From NCBI GenBank assembly GCA_018292915.2, contig JACVVK020000190.1, positions 847,501-911,500 of the forward strand: a stretch of 64,000 nt of DNA. The letters are read 5' to 3'. Source of the stretch: Batillaria attramentaria. Lineage: Eukaryota > Mollusca > Gastropoda > Batillariidae. Made by a program: the position numbers and the translations under genes. The notes beneath the pieces are model-generated. The model saw only the letters and a program-made list of their open reading frames with translations, was not told the origin of the DNA and did no database searches. Shown in pieces: positions 62,690-64,000 of the stretch (the first letter of the stretch is position 1; each line of letters begins with the position of its first letter).

Positions 62690-63250
62690 TACTTAACCGA
62701 ATGGCTTCAAATTTGGGGTATCCAAATTTATCAAAATGTTACATTAGACGATTCAAGCGTGTGATGATTGCTTAAGTGATTTGGGAGTTATCGCCCTTTT
62801 GAGACAAGTTGGTTGTCTTTCGTGTACAGGCGTAATATTTATTTAAATCACTCAATTTTTTGGCAGTAGATAGCTTGAATACGGACTCTGAATTGACTCA
62901 CTACTAGAAAATGGTCGCTCTTATAGTTTTCATGTAAACCGAGCCTGAGTTGACATTGCATGTGAACCCAGTTCAGATGCCTATTTCTCAGAAAATACTG
63001 AACCGATCGATTTCAAATTTGGGGTTTCTAAATGAATCAAGATTGTTGAATAGAAGGCCCGATCCAGGTACGATTGCACACATGATTTGCGAGTTATCGT
63101 ACTTTTCAAAAAAAGTGGCTTTCTGGCGTTTAAAGGCGTAATATTTACCTAAACCACTCCATTTTTTGGATATAGATAGCATGAATACGGACTCTCAACT
63201 AAGTGAATTTTGGAGGTTGTCGCTTTTATACTTTTGGCGTAAACCGTACC
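62690..63250. repeat. Two diverged about 295-bp tandem units
   Basis: Both contain TTCAAATTTGGGGT, GAGTTATCG, GGCGTAATATTTA and AATACGGACTCT in the same order. No coding sign. Confidence 0.6.
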
Positions 63251-63690
63251 TGGTGAAAGTGCTGGTGAACACACTTTAGATCTCAAAATCGCTCCTACTA
63301 TACATAGATAATGAGCCTGGGGTGCCATAAAAAATATACAAAAAAATTAGAAAAATTCACTGCAGCCGTTGTCGTCAGTTGACTCGAAAATTTGTACTCG
63401 AAGCACATTTCCTTTACACAAGCCACACGCCTCACAAACATCGCAGAAAAGGCACACGCGCACTGACGCAAAACTGTATCAGCGTCAGTTTGCCGGCGTC
63501 ATGTTTGATTGACGTGGGGGTGTGTCGTCACTTTTCGGAAGTTCTCTATTTGTAGACGGGGAAAGCGGGAGTTTCATTGATGTAGTGAGCTTTGTTTTTC
63601 CCACTGACTCTCACTCAATAGCATAGTAGAGTGAGAGAACACCACATAGGTCTCAATGGAGCACATGCACAAACGCGGCTCGCGCAAGTC

Positions 63691-63723
<33 letters not shown>

Positions 63724-64000
63724 GCGCGCGTATGTCTGTGTGTGTCTGTGTGCGCGCGCGCGCAGCAGACATAACACATAGTGAAAAAACGTTCGCCGCG
63801 CAGACTTGTCTGTTAAACACATTGAGCCGGTATAAATTCGATCTTTACACTGCGCAGCAGCAACACTTCAATTTTCATGGGGCTGCTTTCATTGCAAGAA
63901 TTGTATCCGAGTCAAAGTTATTACGTCAAATGTATTATGCGTCATCCCAATGAGGAAAACGTCATAGATTTCAAAGAAAACAACTTGACGTCTCTCTTCC
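63251..64000. other. Right end, no gene seen
   Basis: Non-coding by eye; contains a (CGTG)n/(GC)n tract at 63690-63770. Confidence 0.5.

Overview
This window is animal nuclear DNA. It has spliced genes with GT-AG introns and AATAAA polyadenylation signals, very dense (CA)n/(GT)n microsatellites, tRNA-derived SINEs, a non-LTR retrotransposon and several small DNA transposons. There are no operons or bacterial genes. The repeat style suggests a mollusc, perhaps a caenogastropod snail; that is an inference and no single sequence proves it.

The main content is a head-to-tail array, all on the minus strand, of eight paralogous genes for small secreted cysteine-rich proteins. I call them G1 to G8 from left to right: G1 (to 3,108, its 3' end cut by the window edge), G2 (8,461-5,314), G3 (15,643-10,894), G4 (27,202-18,249), G5 (32,142-27,985), G6 (39,171-32,629), G7 (48,335-42,754) and G8 (60,018-56,383). 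There is also a broken exon-1 relic of a ninth copy near 40.5 kb. None is visible as one ORF; I rebuilt them by eye from homologous exons with matching splice phases. Each predicted protein is about 230-275 residues, with a signal peptide and ten conserved cysteines. I do not recognise the family. Two subtypes exist. In G1-G5 the signal peptide has its own exon. In G6-G8 it is fused to the first cysteine exon and followed by an NPFRRQ motif. G4 and G5 split the fourth exon in two. The last exon differs between subgroups, so the C-termini differ.

G7 and G8 lie in an obvious tandem segmental duplication (about 41.17-49.92 kb and 50.91-61.30 kb). Their introns and UTRs are nearly the same, yet parts of the coding exons differ strongly. 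This points to diversifying selection on the secreted proteins, as in reproductive, venom, immune or other recognition proteins. The role is unknown.

Because the copies are paralogous, many mobile elements can be seen as a filled site in one copy and an empty site in its partner: a TTAA-flanked long-inverted-repeat element upstream of G2, a TA-flanked element carrying THAP-like and SAP-like coding ends upstream of G1, an intact-ORF LINE in intron 2 of G4, SINEs with target-site duplications, a hAT-like element in the G4 3'UTR, a MADF-carrying element in G5 and a pogo-like element in G8.

Beyond G8 (60-64 kb) I see no gene, only the end of the duplicated block, an inverted repeat and a diverged tandem repeat. 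The 52.3-56.0 kb segment is a large insertion of unknown nature in the G8 duplicate.
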